Shown: in pieces, positions 22,637-34,054 of the stretch
Layout of the letters: the number at the start of each line of letters is the position of its first letter
Position numbering within the stretch: position 1 is the stretch's first letter
NCBI GenBank assembly: GCA_949130495.1
Contig: OX422221.1
Location: 147,593,405 to 147,657,404 of the forward strand
Length of the DNA stretch: 64,000 nucleotides
DNA from: Sambucus nigra
Lineage: Eukaryota; Streptophyta; Magnoliopsida; Dipsacales; Adoxaceae
Reading direction: 5' to 3'
The notes under the pieces: model-generated
Seen by the model: only the letters and a program-made list of their open reading frames with translations
The model's database searches: none
Told to the model about the DNA's origin: nothing
Translations under genes and position numbers: made by a program

Positions 22637-23321
22637 ACAAAACTAAAAATCTAAAAATAAAATACTATTCTAAAAATAAAATAAAGACTCAAAAAAATAA
22701 ATAAAAATATGAAACTAAAAAGAAAGAAAAAAAAATCTAATAAAACTAAAATTAAAATCCTAAAAAGAAAATGTAAAATTTTAATAAAACTAATAAATAA
22801 ATAAAATCCTAAAAATTCCAATCCTAATAAAATAAGATAAAATAAAATAAAAACTAAAACTAAAAATTAATAAAATAAACATCAAAATAAAAAGAAATAA
22901 AAAATTAGAAAATAAATCCTAGAAATTCTAAATAAATCTAAAATAAATCCTAAAAAAGAAATGACTCAAAACAAAAAATTTTAAAAATAATAAAAGGGCA
23001 CAAACTAACACACACGGGTTTGGGGAATGGTCAGGGCTCAGTGTAGGCTCATGTTAGGGTTACGGGACTGGTTCGGAACATCGGAACTCTTTTGGGCAAG
23101 CTTCATGTGGACTTCAGACTTCGTGATCTCTTTGATTTCTTCGATGCATGCTTTTGACCGCTTTTGCGTCGCAGTTGACTTGATTTAGCATTATTTAACA
23201 CTGCGACTGCGTAATGACCTTTAAAATGATAAAATACAAACATAAGGCCAATTTTAATTCAAACGAGTGACTAAAATACATCTATTCAGTGTGTATATTA
23301 TATACTTTTGGGTGCTTATTA

Positions 23322-23337
23322 CACCACCCCCAAACAA
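23322..23337 (-). other. Polypurine tract of Athila A
   Basis: On the minus strand TTTGTTTGGGGGTGGTG runs up to the LTR start TAATAAGC (expected TGATAAGC). Two further copies of this GGGGGTG motif lie 1.7-1.9 kb away in the same element (25069-25080 and 25228-25242). Confidence 0.85.
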
Positions 23338-23404
23338 AAAATTTCTAGTCCTCGAGCAAAAATTAGAGAGAAAATAGAGATAAGTAACCAAAAGTGTGCC
23401 ACTT

Positions 23405-23492
23405 TCGCAGGCACTGGCGATTGCACTTAGCATGTGCAACAAGCCGTTAAACCTAAAGGTTGCCCTACAGGACGAGTGGTGTCTCGTGAGGG
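23405..23492 (-). other. Conserved structured block near the 3' LTR of Athila A
   Basis: On the minus strand this reads three potential hairpins in a row: ACGAG/CTCGT with a 6-nt loop, AGG/CCT closing a GCAA loop, and TTGCAC/GTGCAA around the loop ATGCTAA. It then reads GCGAAAGTGG. A block of the same order and spacing occurs at 59351-59443 in element D. It starts about 85 nt before the 3' LTR, so it would be in the genomic RNA. Function unknown. Confidence 0.6.
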
Positions 23493-25250
23493 TTTGCATT
23501 GAATATACCCACAAAATTTAAAAACTTATTTAAATGCAGTATCGGAGTAGATGATAAAACGCTATACAACCCAACTTTAAAAGGACATCAAGGAACACTG
23601 TATTCAACTATCAAAATGAAATTACTTAATACCAAAAGTGTAATCCTTCCTAAAACTCAGCGTGTGTAGTGTGAAACACTATTAAGTATCATTAGAGTGA
23701 TTCTTAGATCACCTGTACAGGATCAACGTTTTGACTTCAATTCTCACTGGATATAACTCTCTAAATCGAACTCTCTGAGAATTGGGTAAGTGTATCTCTC
23801 TAGTGTGTGAGGAGGTAAGTAAATTTAAACAAGTTCAAGCGTCTCGCACACTTTATAAAAGAGGACGGATACGTGAAAAAAATCTGATCTCATGAAGGAA
23901 TGCTAATCACTATGTCGAGAATATCGAGTTATTCACCATATAATCTTCTCGTTTTCCCGAACACTTTACCAAAGGTGAAAATGGGGTTTATGAATGATGT
24001 GAGGGGATAATGAATTGAAGAAGATGAATGATGGGTTGTTTTGAGAAGAGTGAAACATACTTTGACTGACTATTGTCTTCATCATTTGAACTTATGATTG
24101 CATGCTTTTCTTTTTCTTCTTTTCTATCTATATCTATCTATCTATATATATATATATATTCTTCATTCTTTTTTTATTGTGATGCATCTTTCTTTTTATA
24201 ACACAGATGAAGACAATTTACATGAAAAATTTCAAAAACTCTTTTTCTCTAAAACGTTGGCAATGATGGATAGTATTGGTGACATATGGATAAGGGTAAT
24301 ATGGCGAATGATAATGGCTGAATGATAATGTGATATGGAAAGAGATGAGTGTATATGTTTAGTGCTCGGGACAAACTACAAGACACATGTTTCTTACAAC
24401 TCGAAAGTAATGTCATTCTCAATGATTAAGCCAAATTTGGAAAATTGATGAGATCATGCAACGAATAAATATGGTACCCAAGGAAAGTTGAGTCAACTTG
24501 TGACTCGGAGATACGTAAAAACCCTTAAAAAGGTGAAAAGCTAAAATCTCACGGGTTTAAGTCGCCACAAGTGATCTTTTAAGGCTCTCTTGAGAATCTA
24601 GTTACTCTTCAACTTTTAATTATAAACGTGATAGTGTAAAAATTTTCGAGTTTAGGAATTTATGGTGCAAGTAAGCTTTAAGAGGTATTAATTAATTTAT
24701 TATAAAAAGCGCAATTTTTTATTCGAACACGGGTATTTCGAGATTTCTGAAAGAGGGATGATAGACAAATCTTGTCATAAAAACTTATTTTTAACTGCAC
24801 AAAAAGTTTAAAATCACTTGTTCCTGAAAATTTTCAAAAGAGGTATAATTTTGATAAATTTTCCACCCCAAACAAAAAAGAACATCGTCCTCGATGTTTA
24901 AAACCATATATAAAAATAAAGCACAAGGGAGGAAAGATATTACCATAATGAACCGCTAGTGAAATGTACCGCATTCTGGATCATAGATGAAACCTGAAGA
25001 ACATATGTGATAAAAAAAACATACAAGTCTATAAAGCATGTGAAAATCATTGGGTGGTATGAAACACCACCCCCAAACAGGATAAGACTCATACTTAGAA
25101 AAAATGAACGACGGGCTGCCTCCCGGTAGCGCTAAGTTTAACGTCTTCACCCAAACCGACCCAATCTCACCCTAAGGATAGGAACTATGAAGAGCACAGT
25201 AGGAAGAAAAAATAGGGTGATAAGTATCACCCCCAAACAAGACTGAATAG
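23493..25250 (-). other. 3' untranslated region of Athila A
   Basis: About 1.75 kb lies between the integrase stop (25251) and the structured block. No reading frame is convincing. Two copies of a composite signal are visible: a perfect inverted repeat (GGGTGATA..TATCACCC at 25215-25232; GGGTGGT..ACCACCC at 25052-25072) overlapping a PPT-like CCCCCAAACA on the + strand. Confidence 0.6.
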
Positions 25251-28200
25251 TCAGTATTCATAAATGGGGTTAAGAAGGTCAATTTCTTCAATAGGAGAGG
25301 GTCCGAGCTCTAAGAAAGGCTTCAATCGTTGACCATTGACCTGAAATAGGCTACCATCTTTAAGATTTTGAACTGTGATGGCACCATAGGGAGTAAAAGA
25401 TTCAACAACAAAGGGTCCAGACCAACGGGTTTTTAACTTCCCGGGAAAGAGATGAAGACGGGAGTTATATAATAACACTTTCTGACCAGGGTGGAATTCT
25501 TTACGTAGGATGCTCTAGTCATGGATCCACTTCATTTTGTCCTTGTACTTCTTGGAAAAATCATAGGAATCATATTGTATCTCCTTTAATTCATTAAGTT
25601 GTAGCTTTCGATGAATGCCAACCTCGTCGATATCAAAATTAAGGGCTTTGACAGCCCAGTAAGCATGATGTTCAAGCTCGACAGGTAAGTAGCATGGTTT
25701 ACCAAAGACCAAGCGATAAGGAGACATGCCAATCGGAGTCTTAAAAGTAGTACGGTATGCCCACAAAGCATCATTCAATCATAAGCACCAATTTTTCCTA
25801 TTAGGATTAACTGTTTTTCTATGATTTGCTTGATTTCGCGGTTGGAAACTTCAACTTGACCACTAGTTTGAGGGTGGTAAGAGAGACCAACTTTGGGGGT
25901 ACACCATACTCTTTTACGAGATTTTGAAATACTCAATTATAGAAATGTTTACTCCCATCACTAATGATAGCTTTGGGAGTTCCAAAATGTGTGAAGACAA
26001 ATTCCTTAAGAAACTGGACCACAATGCGATGGTCATTGGTGCGGTAAGCTATGGCTTTAATCCATTTGGAAACATAATCAACTGCAACTAGTATATATTG
26101 GAAGCCATGGGAAGTGAGAAAGGGGCCCATGAAATCAATTCCCCATACATCGAAGATTTAGACGATAAGAATGGGTGTGAGGGGCATCATGTGATGACGA
26201 GAGATACGCCCAGATTTTTGGCTTTTGGCACAATCCTGGCAGTAGTGGTGGGCATCTCGAAAAAGAGTTGGCCAGTAGAAACCACTTTGCAAAATTTTGG
26301 TGGCGGTTTTCTTAGAGCTAAAATGGCCACCACAGGCACCATCATGGCAAAAGGAGAGTATACTTGACTGTTCATGGTCAGGAACACAACGACGAATGAC
26401 TTGATAAGAGCAGTACTTAAAAAGGAAGGGATCATCCCAAGAGTAAAATTTTACCTGGGCCATGAACTTAGAACGCTCTTGTTTCGACCAATGATTGGGT
26501 AGTTGGTCGGTAGCAAGGAAATTAAACATATCAGCATACCAAGGCGAAGTGGAGATAGCAAAAAGTTGCTTATTAGGAAATGTTTCAGAAATAGGGAGAG
26601 GATCAGATGTTGACGTAACAGTGGGGCGAGAGATATGATCGGCACCTAAATTTTTGCACCCTTTCTTATCGCGAATTTCGAGATCAAACTCTTGAAGGAA
26701 GAGAATCCACCGTATCAAACGTGGCTTAGAATCCTTCTTCTGAAGAAGGTGCCATAGGGCAGTGTGGTTAGTGTAAACGATGATAGGGGAATCGATAAAA
26801 TAAGATCAAAACTTATCGAGTGCGAATACGACAGCTAGCAACTCCTTTTCGGTGGTCGTGTAATGAAGTTGAGCGTCATGGAGGGTTCTGCTAGGATAAT
26901 AAATGATGTGTTGGTGCTTGTCAACCCGCTAACCAAGTACAACACCTAGAGAAAAATTAGATGCGTCACACATGAGCTCAAAGGGTAAAGACCAATTAGG
27001 AGGCTGAATGATAGGAGCAGAAGTGAGCTCGGCTTTAAGGCGCTCAAAAGAAGCAACACATGTGTTATCAACGAAAAAGGGAACATCTTTGGATAAAAGG
27101 GTTGTTAAAGGTCGAGCAATTTTAGAAAATTCATTTATGAAACGACGGTAGAAGCCCGCATTTCCTAAGAAGGAGCGAATGCCCTTAAGAGACTTAGGAA
27201 TGGGAGGCGAGGAGATTATGTCAACTTTTTCTTTATCTACTTCAATACAGTCGCGAGAGACTACATGACCTAAAACAATCCTTTTTTTGACCATGAAATG
27301 ACCTTTTTCCCAATTAAGGACCAATTTCTTTTCTTGATAACATTTGAGGACCATAGTGAGGTGAGAAACGAATTGCTCGAAGGAAGAACCAAACACAGAA
27401 AAATCATCCATAAAAATTTCGAGAAAACGTTAAACCATGCCGCTAAAAATGCTAATCATGCATCGTTGAAAAGTCGCAGGTGCATTGCAAAGGCCAAAGG
27501 GCATGCGAGAGTAGGCAAAAGTGCCAAAGGGACACGTGAAGGTAGTTTTCTCTTGGTCGTCAGGTGAAATTGGGATTTGGTTGTATCCTGAATAGCCGTC
27601 AAGGAAGTAGTAATACGCATGACCCGCTAAATGTTCGAGCATTTGGTCGATATAAGGAAGAGGAAAATGGTCCTTATGAGTGACAACATTTAGCTTTCGA
27701 TAGTCAATGGAAATACGCCAGCCCATTTGCATACGGGTGGGAACAAGCTCATTATCACTATTTTTGATAACGGTGACACCAGACTTTTTTGGTACCACAT
27801 GATTGGGACTGACCCACTGACTGTCTAAGATAGGGTAGATATTACCAGCATCGATCAATTTTAAAATCTCAGCACACAAAACTTCTTTCATTGAAGGGTT
27901 AATTCTATATTGGGGTTCACGAGAAGTCTTGGCGTGTTCCTCTAAATGAATGCGATGACTACAAACATTGGGGTTCACACCGTGAATGTCTGAAATGGTC
28001 TAACCAATAACAGTGCTATGCTGAGTAAGAGTGTGGACTAATTGCTCCTATTGATCAGCGGTCAAATCGAAAGAAAAGATAACAGGGTGATGGTGGTTGG
28101 GGCCTAAGAAAGTGTATTTCAACTCGGAAGGTAAAGGCTTAAGTTCTAAACTAGCAGGTGGCGCAGGAGTGACATCAGATTCAGACGTAGAAATAGAGTC

Positions 28201-29025
28201 CGAAGAGTTCTCGGTGCATAAAGTGGAGGAATTTGATGTGGCAGGGAGTGAAGACGGTGGAACAGGGTGATCCAAAGAGTAAATAGTATCTTCATAGAGG
28301 GGTTCGAAGGGAGGATCCCAAGAGGAAGTGTCCATCAGTGGAGTGGAATCAAGCAGGGAATTGAGTTCAGAGATGGAGGAATCAATGTCAAAGTCGAATC
28401 CAAAATGAGCCAAACATTAGTGGAGAGGATCAACATGGTAAGTTTGGATTAACATTTCATTAACTAAGGAGTCAGTCACACACACCTCATCAATAGAATC
28501 GACATTAGCCTGTTTTTGCATAAGGTGGAATATATTGACTTATACAGTCATATTGCCAAAAGATAGATTCATGGACCCATCACGACAATTGATGATGGCA
28601 TTGGCAGTGGCCAGAAAGGGGCGACCCAATACGATAGGAGTATTAGTTAGGTCGGGCGCAGGAGTGTCTAAGATGATGAAATCCACAGGATAGTAAAAGT
28701 CTGAAACTTTCACCAAAACATCTTCAACAATACCCTTAGGTACTTTCACAGAACGATTAGCAAGTTGAAGAGTAACTCGTGTAGGTTTCATGTTCTGTAA
28801 ACCTAACTCTAGGTAGAGGGAGTAAGGTAACAAATTAACACTAGCCCCAAGATCAAGTAAAGCACTAGTAGTGAACTTGTCGCCTAACATGAAAGAGACA
28901 GTTGGACGGCCAGGGTCTTTATACTTCACAACACCGTTATTATAGAGAAGGGACATAGCTTGCTCAGTGAGGAAAGCATCACGCGGAAAATTTGTTCGAC
29001 GCTCAACAGTGCACAAGTCCTTCAA
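25251..29025 (-). pseudogene. pol of Athila A: PR, RT, RNase H, integrase
   Basis: Protease shows DLGASVNLLP at about 28860. A linker (28413-28048) leads to RT at 27978-26930, with the FMDDF box just after a TAA at about 27430. RNase H follows, with stops near 26930 and 26805, then the integrase zinc finger and core at 26400-25930. The frame then shifts, and the integrase C-terminus reads 25778-25251, ending at the natural stop. Polyprotein for reverse transcription and integration; no longer functional. Confidence 0.85.
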
Positions 29026-29587
29026 AAATTTGGCATACGAGGGGACTTGTTGAATCGTGATGAGTAAGGGAATGTTAATGTGAACATTCTAAAAAACTTT
29101 CTTGATCTCATCAAATTGCTGGGCTTTCTTAGTGGGAGCCAACCGATGAGGGAAGGGTGCCTTGGGCACATAAGCAGAGGTGGGCTCAGGAGGATTGGTC
29201 TTAGTGTGAGCTGGGGATTTAGATGGTGGGGTAACCTAAGGGCTAGGCTCTAACGGTGGGATGGTCGGGTGGGGTACATCAGTGGGAGCATGAACACCAT
29301 TATTAACTTATTTTCTCGAGCAAAGAGTAGACACCGCTTTCATATCCGCTTGGTAATTGGGTGGATTGGAAGTGGAACCAACCCCGTAGGTCGATTCTTT
29401 GCCATTCCCTTAGGGTAAGCAATGGGTTGACTCGGAAAATGACCTTTCTCTCGCTCAGACTTGAGTTGGTTGAAACGCTGCTCAAGCCGTTGGAGGGCTT
29501 GAGTCTGAGTGGTCGTAAACTGAGTGAGAATATTCTCGAGAGAAGAGGTGGAGGAATTGGGCGGAGGGGAATAAGAGGGTTAGGAAA

Positions 29588-30820
29588 CTAACTCGCGCTG
29601 GGAATTAAGAGGTTGTGAATACTCAAAGGAAGGAGGGGGAACAGGAACAAGATAATTATTGTTGTTTGAATGTCCGCCGTGGGGGATAAAGGAATATGGA
29701 AAGTGTGATTGATAGTAAGAAGCAGACAGATGCGGGACAGGAGGACGAGGTTACCTTTGTGGGCTGTGTGGAAACCCAGGGGGACAACCAACATGTTGTT
29801 GGGGTTGGGCAGGAGCGGAGTTGTTGTCGTACTTATAAGAGAAATAAGGGTGATTCCTATTGTTAGGATTATAAGTAAACAACGGGGGAATGGGTTTCCT
29901 AGTGGTATCAAAGGCACAAGCTTGGGCCATGGTGGGTTCGGGATCATCTTGCAGGAGGGGGCACAAATGAGCTAAATGATCTTGACTTAAGCATACACCA
30001 CAAGATGAAGGACTAGAATCGTTGACAGTCATTGCTTGTTTAAAAAGTGTAACATTTTGTTGCATAGTATAACTGAGAGCGTCAACGGTTTTAGTCAATG
30101 AGTGTAAGCTGTGGAGCAAAGTTTTAAAATTAGGATCATTTTTTACCTCAGAAGTGTTCCCTACACGTGGAGGGTCGGATCTCGAAAATGCATTGGTGCC
30201 CTCCCAATCTTAGGAGTCATCACCTAATTTAAGGAGAAAATTATAGGCGGTAGTGGGAGTCAAATGCATGAACTTCCATTTATTCATGGATTCAATCATG
30301 GTGTGAGAATAAGGGATATGTCCAATGTAAAAACTATGGACTAAGCGACTTTTCTCAAGATCGTGATGTGGGCAACTATTATTATAGTCTTGAGAACGAC
30401 CCCATGCTCACAAAACTGTTCAGTAGGCTTTTGTCTAAAATCCTGAATTGCTTGGCGCATTTCATTTATTTTACTCATGGGATAGAATTTAGACATGAAC
30501 TTCTTACAAAGTTGTTCCCGAGTGAGGATAGAATCAAGGGGCAAGGAATGGAGCCACATGAATGCATTACCGTGAAGAGAAAAGGGAAAAAACCAAAGAC
30601 GAATATTCTCTTCGTCTAAGTTTTGATTTTTGAAAGTAGCGCACATAGTGAGAAATTTTGAAGGAAACTCGCGTTCAAGGCCATGAAAATTGGGCAACAT
30701 AGAAATAGTCGCGGGGAGAATTTCAAATTGCACGGTCGAAGTGGGTGGAAGAACGATACAAGAAGGCGGAGTGGCCGTAATAGGGGAAAAGTAGTCCCTT
30801 AAAGTGCGTTCGTCGGCCAT
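29588..30820 (-). pseudogene. gag of Athila A
   Basis: The start MADERTLRDYF at 30820 and the capsid part (HGLEREFP, LRLWFFPFSL-type helix) are typical of Athila gag. After a frameshift near 30340, the nucleocapsid part at 30119-29751 shows a CCHC knuckle (CGVCLSQDHLAHLC). The region between gag and protease (29590-29030) is broken into several frames. Confidence 0.8.
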
Positions 30821-32212
30821 GATGGGTGGGGTAACAGAACCAGGGGAAGTGGGAGAACTAGGCGTCTCTGAAGAAGAACACGGATCAGAAAAATGAGGAG
30901 TAACGATAGGAACACGATCACCTAAGAGGGAATTTAGAGATGGAGCACTATGGGAACGTGTTAATCGATGATCAATGTGTTGCTAATGTGGCATAAAAGC
31001 AAGGAAAAAATATTTTTGGGATTTTTTGTTTGAAAAAGAAAAAAATCTTTTTGGATTTTTTAGGAGAATAAGGAAGGAAAAAGGAAAAATATTTTTGGAG
31101 TTTTTGTATTTGAGAAAAAATGAGGCAGAAAAAAGGAAAATATTTTTGGGATTTAGGTGTTGCAGAAAAAATGGGAAAAGGGGCAATGGACTAATAGTGG
31201 AAAAAGTTATAGCTGGAGAAAAAATTGAACTACCTAAAGGAACAACATAGACACGTACACAAATGGAACAAGTCCGAAAGAGCACATAGCCAAATTATTA
31301 TCTTCAAGTTAAGTGATTGGGTAGTCAATTTTAATTTGTTCGCGGACGAGAAAATCACGAAATCTTAGGCCTAGCCGATAAAAGTGCACTCCTACTTTAT
31401 TCCCGAGAGACAAGAGGCTTACTAGTTAAGGCTCACCACACTATCTACTACAACACACAACTATCTGGTACCATGCTGGGGAAAGCACAACCTGTTTTAC
31501 TGGGCGGCCTCACTTAAAATCTACTTTCCCTAGACAAAAGTCTTAAGATAGGCGAATGAAGATTTGCAGATGTGGAAAGGACTCACTAGAGTATCCTACG
31601 AGGGTCTCGTGTCGAAAGGGTCCTAATGAACACCGTTCCTACTTGGATTGCTAGTTGATTGATTTTAATTTAAGTGAGAGCATAGGTAATAAGCAAAAGG
31701 AGATGTGATTGAGTGGGTGATGAAATCCCAACTCGTTGCAATGACCGGGTATAGGTCTTATGTAAATTTATTCATCAAACCATCCAATTTAAGTGCGATA
31801 CTGAAATAAAATGCATATAGAAGCAAGTAACACACAAAAATTGACTCGCTTGCAGGAGATTCGTGAGTGAGACAGAGTTTACCTCCCACGGTTTTTACAC
31901 GCGTGGGGTGAAGACCGAGTTGAGTCGACCGGGGGGGAGTACACCTACTTCAGTCATCCCTGGGAGTCCTACTGACCCAAAATAGAGAGGCTTCTAAATC
32001 CTCGCCTTTGGACGCCCTCTCTCTACCTTGTCCGGTTTTCCTTTTCGCTATTTTTTTTGAATAAATATTACAAAAATAAATCGGTGTCAAAATGCACCCA
32101 AATTAATTACAAGGCCTCAATAATCCTAAACAACCAGTCTAAGGAGGGAGAAGAAGGAATAACTATAAAAAATTGAAAAATTACAAATCTTCACGGGCTT
32201 CAATCTTCAAGA
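30821..32212 (-). other. 5' leader of Athila A
   Basis: About 1.4 kb of untranslated leader separates the primer site from gag. It contains repeats of a GGAAAAATATTTTTGG-like word at about 31005, 31080 and 31135 on the + strand. Long leaders are usual in Athila. I see no gene. Confidence 0.65.
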
Positions 32213-32229
32213 AACGGTAAATGGCGCCA
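32213..32229 (-). other. Primer binding site of Athila A (tRNA-Asp type)
   Basis: On the minus strand TGGCGCCATTTACCG lies two bases after the LTR end. The first eight bases fit the plant tRNA-Asp 3' end; the rest has drifted from the TGGCGTCGTTGCCGGGGA seen in element D. Confidence 0.75.
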
Positions 32230-33955
32230 TTTGATAACTCTTTATTTGTGTCTTCCTTCAGTTATGGATTTGGAATGTCGCTCAGGTCAAACTTCGAGTA
32301 TCAAAATTTTTGAAATTACCTACAAAACTTGTTAAAAATTCTGTATCGTGGCAAATTCGGGTATCAATCCAATTTCTAGTGTTGAAACTGTAATCGTGAA
32401 AACTTGCAATTCCAATTTTTATTAAAAATATTTTTGTGTTTTTAAAATTTTTCTTCAATGTTTTTTTTTATATATTTTAAAAACAATTTTCAAGGGAGGA
32501 AACGACAATTTATGTAACTAAAATGACTATGAAAAATCATAAAGTAAACTAGTTGAGAATTTATGAGAAGAAACAAGAGATGGGATTACACTGCGTACTC
32601 AATTTAATTTAAAGTCCTAATCATTCAATTGAATAGTTCGAAATAATATTGAGTTTAAAATTTAACTCTCGTTACAATCCTAAATTCATTTTTATCTTTT
32701 TTAGCAATTAAATCGGGAATAGTCACAACATAAAAAAATAAGATTCACACTCGTTTCAATAAAATATCTGCTAAGATTAATTTATTAAACTTTGTACGAA
32801 TCTTTGAATTGCACACTCAGAATTAATATTTTAATTTAAGAATAATACTTATCTCTAAGTGAAATTCAAAAATTAAATATTAATTTGCACCATTAATTTA
32901 TTAACTCTCGTTACATAAATTAATGTGTGATTTTTCCAAATTTAATTAGCCTAGAACACATCAATGAATCATTATTCAAATAAAACAACTGAACATACGC
33001 GTTTCATCCCACCCCTTGAATGGGGTGTTTAGCCAAACATGATTAAAATTTTAGTACAAACACAATTAACAAACAAGAATTAAAGAGAAAGAGTAAGAAA
33101 TACGATATGCAATAATTTCTTAAGTCAATCGTGTGCATGAACATGCGTCCCAAACTTGTCACAAAATCTGTCTTGATTACAAAACTAAAAGTAAAAAATA
33201 AACCTACAAGTTTTTCTAGACCTAAAACTATATTTTTTTGTATTTTTCTGACTATTTTTTCTACCCTCTTTTTTTTCCTTTTCTGTCTCTCCGTTCTCTC
33301 TCTGTATCTGTGTTCTTTTTTTGTGTGTGCTGAGAGAGAGAGTCCTCTAAATGAGTTGTCATACCCTTCTTTTCAAAGTCCACGAATTCATTTGATTGGA
33401 GAGATTTTTATGGGATTTTCTTGGCTTGGGTTTGTTTCCGATATTGTTGGGATTTGAGATGGGTATTTGGGCTGAGTTGGATCGGGTTTAGGTGTTGGAA
33501 GATATGGAAGCAGTGGTTCCGAGTTTGGGCATACGTTGGGCTCGCGGGTTGTGTAGTGGTTGGGGGACGTCGAGTTACGGGTTGGGACGAGAGGGGCACC
33601 GACGAGGTTCGTCGATTTTGGGCTGGTGTGAGGTTGCCGAATGGGGCTGGAACGGCAAAAGTGGCAGGGGAGTCGCGCCGCCGGCGCTGTTGGGACGCCG
33701 CCGTGCAGGTGGGTCTCCGGCTTGGGATAGTGTTGCGGGTTTGGCTCGAGTCGGGAATGGAGGTCTTAGATATGGGTATGGGATTTTTTTGTTTGGTGGA
33801 TTGGTATTTTGGTAATGAAGATGGGGGATGCGAGAGAATCGTGGAGTTGTGTTAGGAAAGATGATGAATAGTGATTGTGTGTGTGTGGGTGTAGGGTAGT
33901 AAGGTGCGAGGGTGAGGGGTTGTGTTGTGTGTATTTTGTACCCTTAAAAAATGAC

Positions 33956-33957
<2 letters not shown>

Positions 33958-34050
<93 letters not shown>
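33958..34050. repeat. Expanded (TA)n microsatellite
   Basis: More than 90 bp of AT dinucleotides at the left border of the Helitron-like insertion. A TG-then-TA tract follows the right border (41258-41305). Confidence 0.95.

Positions 34051-34054
<4 letters not shown>

Larger units (their letters stand above)
11762..23321 (-). repeat. 3' LTR of Athila A, split by copia B and a MITE
   Basis: Segments 11762-12235, 20979-22133 and 22484-23321 align in order with the other LTR (32232-34050 and 41258-42002). The inner end is TA instead of TG on the minus strand (23320-23321), a point change. Features shared with the 5' LTR include a GC-rich block at about 21730-22070, a TA microsatellite and A-rich inner sequence. 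Confidence 0.9.
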
